From: Nitrospirota bacterium
Lineage (GTDB): Bacteria > Nitrospirota > Nitrospiria > Nitrospirales > Nitrospiraceae
NCBI GenBank assembly: GCA_020027965.1
Contig: JAHRHE010000009.1
Span: 1 to 41,681 of the forward strand
Reading direction: 5' to 3'
DNA length: 41,681 bases
The notes beneath the pieces are model-generated. The model was given only the letters and a program-made list of their open reading frames with translations, searched no databases and was not told the origin of the DNA. This document shows positions 33,737 to 41,681 of the stretch, piece by piece. A program made the translations under genes and the position numbers. Numbering within the stretch: position 1 is the stretch's first letter; every line of letters starts with the position of its first letter.

Positions 33737-34848
33737 CCCTTCCCCTTGCCGCTCCACGCCTGCTCCAGACAGCGGCGGTACACCGCCATCGTCTGGTCAG
33801 CGGCCCGCTCCCAACTGAATTCGACTGCCCGACGACCCCCTCGTTCGATCAGACCGGCCCGGAACGGCATGTCCTCGAGCACGCGCACCATCGCGCATGC
33901 CAGGGCCTCCTCCGCAAACGGAGGGTCTATCAGCACGGCGGCATCCCCGACCACCTCCGGCAAGGAGGAGACGCGATACGTGATGACCGGCACCCCGAGC
34001 GCCATGGCTTCCAGTGGCGGCAATCCGAATCCCTCCCACCGCGACGGATAGACGAACAGACTGGCGCCAGCGTAGAGCAGCGGCAGCTCCTCGTCCGGGA
34101 TATACCCTGGCAGCACGACCTCATCGCCCAAGCCCAGCGCACGGATGTCGCTCGGCAGATCTGACCGTCCGGGAATGATATGCCCGGCGATCACCAGACG
34201 CACGTCCTTCTGGTTCGCCCGCATCACCGCATAGGCCCGCAGCAGGCTTCCAAGATCCTTCCTCCTGTCAATGATGCCGACGTAGAGGATGTAGGACGAG
34301 ATGAGCCCCTTCCGGATGCGATAGGCCTGGATCTCCGCGCTGCTCGGTCTCTTCAGAAAATGCGCGTCCACGGCCTCCGGGATCACATGGACCCGGTCGG
34401 GATCCACACCGGCCAAGGACACCAGGTCCGCCTTGGTCGCCTGGGACGGCGCGATCACGGCCGAGGCCCAGCGGGCCGTGAAGGGAATCCACCGCCCCCA
34501 ATACCACTGCGCGCGTCGTGTCGAGAGCCACCCGGGATACCTCCGATACAAGAGATCATGGACAGTCAGCACCAGCGGGCATGGCCTCATAATCGGCCCG
34601 GAGAAGGCCGGAGTATGCAGGACCGCGACATGCTCCCGAAAGGCTCGCCAAGGCACCTGCGCCTGATCCCACCAGAGCTGATTGGGAATTCTCCAGCCTG
34701 GACCTTGCTCGCACGACCATTCGATGAACTCGTGCTCCGGGTAGCGAGACCGAAGCGCGTCCAGCAGATTACCCAAATAGGTGGAGAAGCCGCGCCGCTT
34801 CCCGCCACTCCTTGCCTGCCCATCAATGCCGATACGCATCGTTTTCAT
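33733..34848 (-). CDS. GT4-family glycosyltransferase
   Basis: A 371-residue GT-B enzyme starting MRIGIDGQARSGGKRRGFSTYLGNLLDAL. The Rossmann-like halves show VHDLLYRRYPG, PSQATKADLV and VGIIDRRKDLGSLLRAY, plus the E-x7-E motif in SRWEGFGLPPLEAMALGVPVITY, typical of mannosyl- or rhamnosyl-like GT4 enzymes in O-antigen loci. It overlaps the zinc-ribbon methyltransferase gene by 26 bases and the GT-C gene by four. An ATG three codons downstream (34839) is also possible. Sugar unknown. Confidence 0.93.
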   Translation of the reverse strand: MKTMRIGIDGQARSGGKRRGFSTYLGNLLDALRSRYPEHEFIEWSCEQGPGWRIPNQLWWDQAQVPWRAFREHVAVLHTPAFSGPIMRPCPLVLTVHDLLYRRYPGWLSTRRAQWYWGRWIPFTARWASAVIAPSQATKADLVSLAGVDPDRVHVIPEAVDAHFLKRPSSAEIQAYRIRKGLISSYILYVGIIDRRKDLGSLLRAYAVMRANQKDVRLVIAGHIIPGRSDLPSDIRALGLGDEVVLPGYIPDEELPLLYAGASLFVYPSRWEGFGLPPLEAMALGVPVITYRVSSLPEVVGDAAVLIDPPFAEEALACAMVRVLEDMPFRAGLIERGGRRAVEFSWERAADQTMAVYRRCLEQAWSGKGKG

Positions 34849-35932
34849 ACGATCCAGGCTGATTCGAGGCTCGGTCCGGCCGCTTCACCGCACAGAGCAT
34901 CAGCTCATTACCCGCCCCTCGCCAGAGCGGTAGAAGCCCGCGTTCCACGGTGGCAAGGGTCCTGGCGAGCCGTCCTGCCGATGGGACACGCATCAGTTCT
35001 CGGATATGCCCAATCCGGCGGATACCGAGACTCCACTCGAAATGAAGAGGCCCGTGCCAGGAGCGGCTGCGCTGCCGCGCAACAAGAAAGCCAGCTAGCT
35101 CCGTGCATCGTCGCAACGTAGAGGGAGTAAATAGCGAGAGATGACGTGGGGGCTCAAGTCCGAACCAGTCTTGTCCAAACAGCCGGCTCGCCATACCCGA
35201 GAAATTCGGGGTTGTCACGATGAGCCGTCCGCCGGGTTGGAGAATTCGATAACACTCCCTCAGCAATGCCAGGGGATCAGGCACGTGTTCGATCAGATGG
35301 GTCATCGTCACCACCGCAAAGGACCCGTCAGGAAATTTCGCCTCCTCGAGCGTCCCCACGTGCACAGCAATACCATACGCCTCCCTCGCAGTCTGTGCGG
35401 CTTGCGGCGACAGGTCCACACCCACGACCTCCCAGCCGAGCTCCCTGACTCGGCTCAGATAGGTTCCCGCTCCGCAGCCGATGTCCAACAGCGTGCCCCC
35501 TGGCTGGTACGGAGGACAGAGTTCCTGCCACCCGAACGTGGCTCGAGTCCGCATGGATGGCACCCTAGCCAGCAAATGGCCCAGGATCGGCGCCCACCAG
35601 GACTCTCGACGGAACTTTGTGTACCCGAGGACCTCACTCAGAATGAGAGCCCGCATCGCGTCGCGAGCGCCGCCGGCCGGCCGCCAACACGGAACGGCAG
35701 CCGGCGGCTGATGATAGGCCGCGTAGTCGCGGGGGTAACACCGCCTCAGCTCGTCCGGCCGGGGCCGCGGGCTGAGCCAGACCAGTCCGCATCGAGGACA
35801 ACGGAGCATTCCATACCGTCCCGGCACGTCGTGGCGTTGGTCGCACAGATTGTGGTAGAGCACCTCTCCGATCGCTCCACACAACAGGCAGTCCCTGCGA
35901 GTCTCCATGCGGAAATCCGACCGTCGGCTCAT
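34823..35932 (-). CDS. Class I SAM methyltransferase with N-terminal zinc ribbon
   Basis: This 369-residue protein starts with a four-Cys ribbon (Cys15, Cys18, Cys45, Cys48: CLLC ... CPRCGLVWLSPRP), has a ~90-residue helical insert, then a Rossmann domain with motif I LDIGCGAG (149-156) and VTMTHLIEHVPDPLALLRECYRILQPGGRLIVTTPN. It closely shares its plan with the 30480-31391 protein. Translation begins in an ATGA overlap with the GT2 gene and its end overlaps the GT4 gene by 26 bases. A role in methylating a sugar of the glycan is inferred from context only. Confidence 0.9.
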   Translation of the reverse strand: MSRRSDFRMETRRDCLLCGAIGEVLYHNLCDQRHDVPGRYGMLRCPRCGLVWLSPRPRPDELRRCYPRDYAAYHQPPAAVPCWRPAGGARDAMRALILSEVLGYTKFRRESWWAPILGHLLARVPSMRTRATFGWQELCPPYQPGGTLLDIGCGAGTYLSRVRELGWEVVGVDLSPQAAQTAREAYGIAVHVGTLEEAKFPDGSFAVVTMTHLIEHVPDPLALLRECYRILQPGGRLIVTTPNFSGMASRLFGQDWFGLEPPRHLSLFTPSTLRRCTELAGFLVARQRSRSWHGPLHFEWSLGIRRIGHIRELMRVPSAGRLARTLATVERGLLPLWRGAGNELMLCAVKRPDRASNQPGSYENDAYRH

Positions 35933-36912
35933 GCCGTCTCCATAATATGAGGGATTTCGGTTCGAAAGCCTGGCGGATACCGAAAGACCTCCGGTCCGAT
36001 CGCCAGCCGGATCCGCCGCCGCAGTTCATGTCGGAACCACCCTGGGTCCCGTCGCCCAACGGCCACCTTGCCAAACCCCACCAGTAGCACGAACAGCGAA
36101 TTAATGGTCAACAGGGTCCAGAGCGCCACGGCGACGACCGGACCGTCATGTTTCCGGTAGTACCGGATCAGGCCGATCATGTAGTCCACGATGGCCTCGT
36201 CACCCATCTGGCCGACTCCGCCTCCGGAGCCATAATGCACGACCTCCGCGTTGGGGAGGAACCACAACGTGTGCCCGCGATCCTTCAACGTGCGGCACAG
36301 ATCAATGTCGTTGAACAAAATCGGAAACCGCTCGTCCAATACGGTTGATCCGGAAAAGAGGGTCCGCCGGAGCATCAGACAGGTCGCGGGAGGTTGCTCC
36401 ACCGGAACATCACGGTCGAACGCCTCGCCTTCCATATAGAAGGCCTGTGACCAGCGGTTTTCGGGAAAGAGGTTCTTGCACACGGTGAAGGTCCCGAGGA
36501 CGGCCGGCCAACTTGGCAGCCGTTTGTAGTAGCGTTGAAAGGAACCGTCGAGATTCAACAGCCGGCAGGTCACGCCGGCCGCCTCCGTGTGCGCATCCAG
36601 AAATTCCGCCATGGTCCCGACCGCGCCAGGACGCACGATCGTGTCGGGGTTCAGCAACAGAAAGTACCGCCCGCGGGCCAGCGCACAGGCCTGGTTGTTG
36701 CCTCGGGCGAATCCAAGGTTCTCCTCGTTTGCGATCAGCGTCATGTCCGGAAAGCGCCGACGGACCATCTCTGCGCTGCCGTCTCGAGAGCCGTTGTCCA
36801 CCACGATCACCTGTGCGTGGAGGCCGGCCGTACCCGCCGGGAGCGACTTGAGGCAATCCTCCAAGAGCTTCCGCGTGTTCCAGTTCACGATCGCAATCGT
36901 CACATCGGTCAT
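35929..36912 (-). CDS. GT2-family glycosyltransferase (rhamnosyltransferase-like)
   Basis: A 327-residue GT-A enzyme beginning VTIAIVNWNTRKLLEDCLKSL, with VVDNGSRDGSAEMV, ENLGFARGNNQA and the NPDT metal/donor motif (88-91) in LLLNPDTIV. These match WbbL-type inverting enzymes that often transfer rhamnose. A hydrophobic stretch at ~260-285 (VVAVALWTLLTINSLFVLLVGFG) probably rests on the membrane. The ATG at 36912 has no strong ribosome site; heptamer repeats lie 30-60 bases upstream. The four-base overlap with the zinc-ribbon methyltransferase suggests the two modify the same sugar. Confidence 0.93.
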   Translation of the reverse strand: MTDVTIAIVNWNTRKLLEDCLKSLPAGTAGLHAQVIVVDNGSRDGSAEMVRRRFPDMTLIANEENLGFARGNNQACALARGRYFLLLNPDTIVRPGAVGTMAEFLDAHTEAAGVTCRLLNLDGSFQRYYKRLPSWPAVLGTFTVCKNLFPENRWSQAFYMEGEAFDRDVPVEQPPATCLMLRRTLFSGSTVLDERFPILFNDIDLCRTLKDRGHTLWFLPNAEVVHYGSGGGVGQMGDEAIVDYMIGLIRYYRKHDGPVVAVALWTLLTINSLFVLLVGFGKVAVGRRDPGWFRHELRRRIRLAIGPEVFRYPPGFRTEIPHIMETA

Positions 36913-36942
36913 AGGTCAATCCGCACCACTGGGAGAGGAAGC

Positions 36943-36970
36943 GTCATTCGTCACTCGTTATTCGTCAAAC
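36943..36970. repeat. Heptanucleotide tandem repeat between the flippase and GT2 genes
   Basis: Four 7-base units: GTCATTC, GTCACTC, GTTATTC, GTCAAAC. They lie in the only gap of more than 120 bases in this part of the locus (36913-37037), where a promoter for the downstream genes could sit, but I see no clear -35/-10 pair. Confidence 0.75.
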
Positions 36971-37037
36971 GCGAAAACACTCCAAATAGGCCTGCTGAAC
37001 AGAACTCCTTCAGCACGAATGACCATTGACGTTTCTG

Positions 37038-38504
37038 CTATCCCCTCCAAAGTTCGGCCAGCCGTGGATACTCCACCCGCCACAAGTACAACAGGTACAG
37101 GCCGGCGCCTGCACCGAACCACCCCGCGGCATCCCAGAGGGTCCTAGGCCGGGCTTGAAGCCCCAAGGCGAGCAGCCCCACCCCAGCGAGGGCTGCGACA
37201 GGCACGGCGGCACGCGCGAGCGTGCCGAATGCGGTCCAGGCCTCCGAGCCCAGCAGGCGCCGGGTATAGAGCAGGTGCAAGGCAAACCCCACCGCAGAGC
37301 TGATACTCAAGGCCCAGGCGGCGCCGGTCAGACCCTGCGCCCTTGTCAGCGGCACCAGCAGCACCGCATAGATCAAGAACTGCACCATCCAGATGCGGGT
37401 CTGGAATTCCGGATGATTCAACCCGTAATGGAGGGCCCCCATCACCACGGAAAGACCGCAACAGAGCGTGAACAGGGCGAGCACGCGCAGCGGTTCTGCA
37501 GCCTCGCGCCATTGCTCGCCCGCCAGGAGCCCCACCACGTCCGGTGCGCTGAGGGCGAGCACCGCACTGAGAGGCAAGAGAAGGAGCCCCATGACGCCGA
37601 ACTGCAGCCCAAAGGCGCGCACCGTGGCGCGGCGATCGCGTTCCAGCAGCATATAGGCCGGGAAGCTGACCCGGTTCATCATGAGGGGAAGGCGCGTGCC
37701 AATGAGAGTGGGGAGCGCGAGCGCTATTTGATAGAGCCCCAATGCCGCAGTGCCCAACATACGTCCGATCACGTATTCGCCCCCGCTCGTTACGCCAAAG
37801 ATCAAGATGGTGGTCAGATTCAGGTGTTTGGCATACTGCAGGAAGGGCCGGAGGAGCTCTCGGTCCAGTGAGAGCCGAGGCCTGAACGGGGCAACTCGGT
37901 AGGAAAGCGCACTGTTCAAGGCGAAGCCAATCAGTTGTCCTCCAATGACCGCCCAGGCATTGTGCAACCACAGCGCCAGCCCGATCGTGGCCACCGCCTC
38001 GATTCCCCGTCGGACGAGATCGAGGCGAACCCGCTGCCTCAAGTCAAGAGTTCGGAGTAAGAGCGCCAGCGCCGGACTTTGCAAGCCTTGGAGCAGCAAC
38101 GCCAGCGAGTGTAGGCGCAGCAGTCCCTCCAGTTCAGGCGCCCGAAAGAACACCGCGATCGGTCCCGCCAGGACCCAGACCCCGCAACCGAGCACGAGGG
38201 CGCGGCCCAGCGCCAGCGTCCAGGCGACTGCTAGGTCCCCCTCGCCCACTTCCCGCTTCGCCACCAAGGCCGATTCTAAGCCCACTTCGCTAAGCGTGAG
38301 CGCCGTCAGCAGCACCACCGCCGAGGCAGCCACCTGGCCGAGGTCGGCTGGGGTCAGCAGCCGAGCCAGAATGATCAGCTGGCCGGTCGCAATGATCTTG
38401 TCGAGCACGAAGCCGGCTGTGACCCATCCGCCCGCCTCGACAATTCGTTGGCGCAGCCGTCGCGGGGCATCTACGGCGCTCTGCTCCTGAACTGCGTGAC
38501 TCAT
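37038..38504 (-). CDS. Polysaccharide flippase (Wzx-like, PST/MATE-type)
   Basis: About 488 residues with 12-14 hydrophobic helices, matching the polysaccharide transporter superfamily that moves lipid-linked oligosaccharides across the inner membrane. The opening GWVTAGFVLDKIIATGQLIILARLLTPADLGQVA is the signature region of PST proteins, and GRMLGTAALGLYQIALALP is the repeated half motif. The ATG at 38504 is chosen for GAGGG ~8 bases upstream; an ATG at 38531 would overlap the preceding GT4 stop by one base and add nine residues. It should export the units built by the cytoplasmic glycosyltransferases here for polymerisation or ligation. Confidence 0.9.
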   Translation of the reverse strand: MSHAVQEQSAVDAPRRLRQRIVEAGGWVTAGFVLDKIIATGQLIILARLLTPADLGQVAASAVVLLTALTLSEVGLESALVAKREVGEGDLAVAWTLALGRALVLGCGVWVLAGPIAVFFRAPELEGLLRLHSLALLLQGLQSPALALLLRTLDLRQRVRLDLVRRGIEAVATIGLALWLHNAWAVIGGQLIGFALNSALSYRVAPFRPRLSLDRELLRPFLQYAKHLNLTTILIFGVTSGGEYVIGRMLGTAALGLYQIALALPTLIGTRLPLMMNRVSFPAYMLLERDRRATVRAFGLQFGVMGLLLLPLSAVLALSAPDVVGLLAGEQWREAAEPLRVLALFTLCCGLSVVMGALHYGLNHPEFQTRIWMVQFLIYAVLLVPLTRAQGLTGAAWALSISSAVGFALHLLYTRRLLGSEAWTAFGTLARAAVPVAALAGVGLLALGLQARPRTLWDAAGWFGAGAGLYLLYLWRVEYPRLAELWRG

Positions 38505-38530
38505 CCCAGATCCCTCATCACTTCCACTCA

Positions 38531-39706
38531 TCACGTGCGCCCGGCAGCCTCTCTCAACACGGCATCCAATTGCGCCGCACGCGCACTCCATGTGTGCCCG
38601 GCCACGACCGCGTCCCGGCCACGCTTCCCCATCCTGGCACGCTGTTCAGGGTCCTTCAGGAGGCCCACGAGGCCGCGCGCAAGGTCCCTTGGGTCCTCCA
38701 GCCTGACCGAGACACCGCTGCCGATCTTCTCAACGGTCTCGCCGTAACCGGGACCGGCGCTGGCGACGACCGGCCGCGCGCAGGCCAGATATTCCCAAAG
38801 CTTCATGGAATCTCCCGGATAGAGCCGGGTTGGCCGATGCAGCACGACGCAGACGTCGCTGGCCGCAATCCACCGCGGCACCTCATCGAATCTGACACGC
38901 CCCGGAAATCGTATCACTTCCTGTAATCCCATCTGTCGGGCCCTGGCCTCCAGCTCTGCACGCGTCTGGCCTTCTCCCACCAGGAGAAACCGGGTGTCGG
39001 GGATTTCGCGCAGCACCGCCGGGACCGATTCGATCAACATTTCCAGCCCATGCCAAGGGAAGAAGCCTCCAACGAACCCGACATAGTGGGCGCGCTCCTC
39101 CAGCCCCAGTCCCCGGCGTGCCTCCCGGGCCTCCTGGGGCCCAAATCGAACGGCGTCCACGCCGTTGCGAATGGTGTGGCAGCGGTCGGCTGAAATCCCC
39201 CAGGCGGATTGCATCCAGTCCGTGATCTCTGGGCAGATGCTCACCACAGCGGCGGCACGACGAGCGGCGGTCTTCACGGCCGAGGTCAGCAGCCTCTTCA
39301 GCGGCCCCCACTGCCACACTCCCCGGACCTCCTCCGCCGGGAGCCCGTTCGCAAAGAGCACGATCGGGCAGCCTGCAAGCCCGGCGCACAGCAGAGGCCC
39401 GATCTGTCCGGGAGAATCAAACCAGAGCAGGACCTCGGGCCGCCATTCGACCATCTGGCGAGCCAGGGCGACCGTTGAGCTCAACAGATAGGACAGCGGG
39501 CGCACCCCTGCATGGCGAAGGACCGGGGCATAACGGAACACAACGTGCGGGATGGGTTCGGTCGCCTGCGGCCCGCCGCTCGGAACGGGAGCGACGAGCC
39601 GGACCTCATGGTCACGGAGCGCCAATTCCCGGACCAGTTCCAGCACCTGGCGTGCCCCTCCTGCCGCGACATCGAGCTCTTCATCACAAAAGACCAGGAT
39701 TCGCAT
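38531..39706 (-). CDS. GT4-family glycosyltransferase
   Basis: A 391-residue GT-B enzyme starting MRILVFCDEELDVAAGGARQVLELVREL. The donor domain has VGFVGGFFPWHGLEMLIESV and the C-terminal PGDSMKLWEYLACARPVVAS, where the E-x7-E motif is replaced by an S-x-KLWEYLA type. It is a paralog of the adjacent gene (39684-40871), with the same FVG(G/S)F, KL-(W/F)-(E/D)YLAC and RPxVAS pattern, and probably arose by tandem duplication. The two genes overlap by 23 bases. The longer frame upstream of 39706 is a shadow. Confidence 0.92.
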   Translation of the reverse strand: MRILVFCDEELDVAAGGARQVLELVRELALRDHEVRLVAPVPSGGPQATEPIPHVVFRYAPVLRHAGVRPLSYLLSSTVALARQMVEWRPEVLLWFDSPGQIGPLLCAGLAGCPIVLFANGLPAEEVRGVWQWGPLKRLLTSAVKTAARRAAAVVSICPEITDWMQSAWGISADRCHTIRNGVDAVRFGPQEAREARRGLGLEERAHYVGFVGGFFPWHGLEMLIESVPAVLREIPDTRFLLVGEGQTRAELEARARQMGLQEVIRFPGRVRFDEVPRWIAASDVCVVLHRPTRLYPGDSMKLWEYLACARPVVASAGPGYGETVEKIGSGVSVRLEDPRDLARGLVGLLKDPEQRARMGKRGRDAVVAGHTWSARAAQLDAVLREAAGRT

Positions 39707-40871
39707 GGGCAGCCGGAGTGGGCTCGCGCTGTAGCCAGTCCCTGAGCTCCCGAGCCAGTCGGGACCAGCTATACCGGTGTTCCACGAACTCCCGGCCTCG
39801 TCGGCCGAGTTCGGCCGCCGACTCTGGATTCTCCAGCAGAGACAGAAGTGACGCCGCAAGCGCGTCGGCATCGTCGGGAGGGACCAGGACCACGCCTCGC
39901 CGACCGCTAAAGACCGCTGAGACCGAGGGGATCGAGCTGGCCACAGCTGGACGGCCGCACGCGAGGTAATCGAATAGTTTGACCGGAGAGGTCTCTCCCC
40001 GATCTCCACAGAACGGCGCCACGCACACATCCATTGCCCCGATCAGGCTCGGGACCTTCGCATAAGATACACGGCCGGTCCAGATGACTGCCTCCCCCAG
40101 CCCAAGCCGCGCAGCCTGGTCCCGCAAGGACTGGGCTCTTTCTCCATCCCCGACGAGCAGCAGTTTCACCGACGGACGTCGTCGCCGGATGCTCACGAAC
40201 GCCTCCAGCAAACAGTCCAGGCCCTGGTACTCGTAGAAACTGCCGACAAATCCCACGTATTCAGCCTGGGAATCCAACCCGGCCAACAGGCGACACTCCA
40301 GGCGGTCACGTGGTGAAAAGAGCTGCGTATCGGTTCCGCTGGGGAGCACGGCCACGCGTTCTGCCGACACCCCATAGCGCGTGACCACGAGATTTCGGAG
40401 ACCCTCGGTGAGCACAACCAGCCGGTCACACCGTCGCAATGCCTGACCAGCCATCCAGTGCCGTAGACGTCCACCGATTCCGGTCCTGCCGCCGCTCCAG
40501 TCAGGAACCGGCTCCCCGTTGACCTCACACACGCAGAGGCTACCGAGCAACCGGGCGATCAGGAGCGGGTGCGGGCTTGTCATCCAGCGGTAATACACCA
40601 CCGCCGGCTTGCGCCGCAGCGCGATCACAAGCCCAGCAAAAAAGGAGCCGGCTGCGTAAGAGAGTGGACGCAGGACCGGCCAGGAAAGCACTGGAATCCC
40701 GACGGTCTCGAACGCAGTCTGGTTCCTGGCTGAAGCGTAGCGTGGTGGAAAGACGGTCACCGGATCCCCAAGGTGCGCGAGCTGCCTGGCCAAGGTCCAC
40801 ATGCGGACAAGACCCACCGGATCGCGCGGCGCATCCGGCTCATACCAGTAGCAAAACAGAAACCAGGTCAT
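39684..40871 (-). CDS. GT4-family glycosyltransferase
   Basis: A 395-residue GT-B enzyme starting MTWFLFCYWYEPDAPRDPVGLVRMWTLARQLAHLG. It shows VVYYRWMTSPHPLLIARLLG, VLPSGTDTQLFSPRD, YVGFVGSFYEYQGLDCLLEAF and PVKLFDYLACGRPAVAS. It is the tandem partner of the 38531-39706 protein. The ATG overlaps the stop of the O-antigen-ligase-like gene by four bases; the longer frame to 41099 is a shadow of that gene. The likely role is to add one or two sugars to the lipid-linked glycan. Confidence 0.92.
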   Translation of the reverse strand: MTWFLFCYWYEPDAPRDPVGLVRMWTLARQLAHLGDPVTVFPPRYASARNQTAFETVGIPVLSWPVLRPLSYAAGSFFAGLVIALRRKPAVVYYRWMTSPHPLLIARLLGSLCVCEVNGEPVPDWSGGRTGIGGRLRHWMAGQALRRCDRLVVLTEGLRNLVVTRYGVSAERVAVLPSGTDTQLFSPRDRLECRLLAGLDSQAEYVGFVGSFYEYQGLDCLLEAFVSIRRRRPSVKLLLVGDGERAQSLRDQAARLGLGEAVIWTGRVSYAKVPSLIGAMDVCVAPFCGDRGETSPVKLFDYLACGRPAVASSIPSVSAVFSGRRGVVLVPPDDADALAASLLSLLENPESAAELGRRGREFVEHRYSWSRLARELRDWLQREPTPAAHANPGLL

Positions 40872-41681
40872 GCCGGCACCTGCGCGTCGGCATCGCTCTC
40901 CGCTTTGCCTTCCAGCGTTGGAAGGAGCATCACCAGCCCGGCGCACAGCCAGAACGGCTCCATGATTCGGATGATAATGAACGTGTTGGCACCGATGGCA
41001 TGGACCAGCGCCGTGACGATACCGAGCAGAAACCCATGCGCCAACCCTTTGCAGAAGCGATCCTGCTCCGTCAGGAAAGATTCCCGCGCCCGCTTCCACA
41101 GCCGAAAGATCATGAACCAGAACGTCACGATCCCGGCCAACCCGGTTTCACCTAGGGTCTTCACGTACTGCGCATCCGTCCATGCGTACCCCGTCACCCC
41201 GTACCCCAGCAGCGGTTGGCGCGTCCAGTCCTTGAACACGTGTTGCCAAGACCGAATCCGCTCGGACGTAGACAGGTCCAAGGCCACGCCGGCGACCTTG
41301 ACCTCTCCTCCATACTCCCGTCCGAAGAAGGTGTCACTGATCCGCTGCTTGACATTGGCGGGGGCTACCAGTGGAACCGCGATCATCGCCACCAGCAGCA
41401 GCATCACCACACCGCGCCTCTGCCATTGGGTCAAGAAGACGGCCAGGAACAACCCGGTGACGGCCAGGTAGGAAGACCGGGATAAGGTCGCCATGAGGGC
41501 CAGCGAGATCAATCCCAGCAGGATTGCCAGCAAGGTCCGCACGCGGATGGACTTGAGGTGCAACACCAACCCAGTGACGACGGCCATCATGACCGCAAGG
41601 TAGCCGCCTAGGGTGTTCGGCTCTCCACTCTCTCCCTCAAACGGAGCGGTCGCGCGCTGGCCGGACGGAATCTGATAAATC
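40868..41681 (-). CDS. O-antigen ligase / Wzy-type membrane protein, C-terminal part (cut by window edge)
   Basis: The frame is open from the right edge through an internal Met at 41590 to the stop at 40868: 270 residues of a polytopic protein of unknown full length. It shows the SGEPNTLGGYLAV segment, ATLSRSSYLAVTGLFLAV and QPLLGYGVTGYAWTDAQYVKTLGETGLAG, the pattern of the WaaL/Wzy_C superfamily, which joins polymer to lipid A-core or links repeat units. The periplasmic loop carries the usual Arg residues and an H-x-Y-free variant (GYAWTDAQYVKTL). Ligase and polymerase cannot be told apart here. As the first visible gene of the locus, its start and promoter lie outside the window. Confidence 0.88.
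   Translation of the reverse strand, partial: IYQIPSGQRATAPFEGESGEPNTLGGYLAVMMAVVTGLVLHLKSIRVRTLLAILLGLISLALMATLSRSSYLAVTGLFLAVFLTQWQRRGVVMLLLVAMIAVPLVAPANVKQRISDTFFGREYGGEVKVAGVALDLSTSERIRSWQHVFKDWTRQPLLGYGVTGYAWTDAQYVKTLGETGLAGIVTFWFMIFRLWKRARESFLTEQDRFCKGLAHGFLLGIVTALVHAIGANTFIIIRIMEPFWLCAGLVMLLPTLEGKAESDADAQVPA

Noticed and set aside
36913-37037. Promoter for the GT2 gene and downstream
   Set aside because: The gap is the best place for one, but it is dominated by heptamer repeats and no -35/-10 pair with correct spacing could be defended.
14989-41681. Exosortase-linked EPS locus
   Set aside because: The amidotransferase and several glycosyltransferases occur in such loci, but no exosortase, PEP-CTERM protein or Wzc-type kinase is visible.

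Overview
This is a GC-rich bacterial chromosome segment, most likely from a Nitrospira-like member of the Nitrospirota. The lineage is inferred from gene content, the high GC of coding DNA, and the very common short tandem and REP-like repeats; there is no rRNA or other decisive marker. Almost every base is coding. After the first ~7.4 kb nearly everything lies on the minus strand, with many start/stop overlaps.

Layout. (1) 1-461: the N-terminal part of a secreted protein, running off the left edge. (2) 887-3096, plus strand: a two-gene unit with an ATGA overlap. It encodes a heme-oxygenase-fold diiron oxidase/oxygenase and a methyltransferase with an N-terminal PqqD-like (RRE) domain. This is the best candidate for an undescribed pathway. 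(3) 3194-7043, minus: a Ppx/GppA-family phosphatase, a coiled-coil protein and RecG; divergent from recG is rpmB (L28, four-Cys form). (4) 7363-7981: a non-coding patch with tRNA-Gly(CCC) and a displaced second copy of that tRNA's 3' end. (5) 7982-14930, minus: housekeeping genes (tyrS, a ComEA-type HhH protein, lpdA, gcvH, a PgaB-type glycoside hydrolase lipoprotein, ndk, mtnA). (6) 14989-41681, minus, running off the right edge: a ~26.7-kb surface-polysaccharide (O-antigen/EPS type) locus.

The polysaccharide locus holds, in transcription order: an O-antigen-ligase-like protein (partial), two paralogous GT4 glycosyltransferases, a Wzx-type flippase, a GT2, a zinc-ribbon methyltransferase, a GT4, a GT-C membrane protein, a divergent methyltransferase, a second zinc-ribbon methyltransferase, a GT2, a second GT-C protein, a methyltransferase, a GT4, a third zinc-ribbon-type methyltransferase, a small membrane protein, an asparagine-synthase-type amidotransferase, two GT4s, a membrane PHP-domain protein, a WbqC-like protein, a PIG-L deacetylase, a DegT/DnrJ aminotransferase and a WecA/MraY-type lipid-primer transferase. 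This supplies lipid priming, amino-sugar making, chain building, decoration by methylation, export and possibly ligation. Nine junctions in this locus are four-base overlaps, pointing to translational coupling in a few long transcripts.

Two kinds of repeat recur. REP-like inverted repeats (core CCCTGAGC-n3-GTCGAAGGG) lie between genes and also inside the reading frames of the asparagine synthase and of one glycosyltransferase. Short tandem repeats of period 7 or 8 sit at gene borders, and heptamer arrays lie inside recG. The reading frame survives each insertion, so these repeats add amino acids to real proteins.
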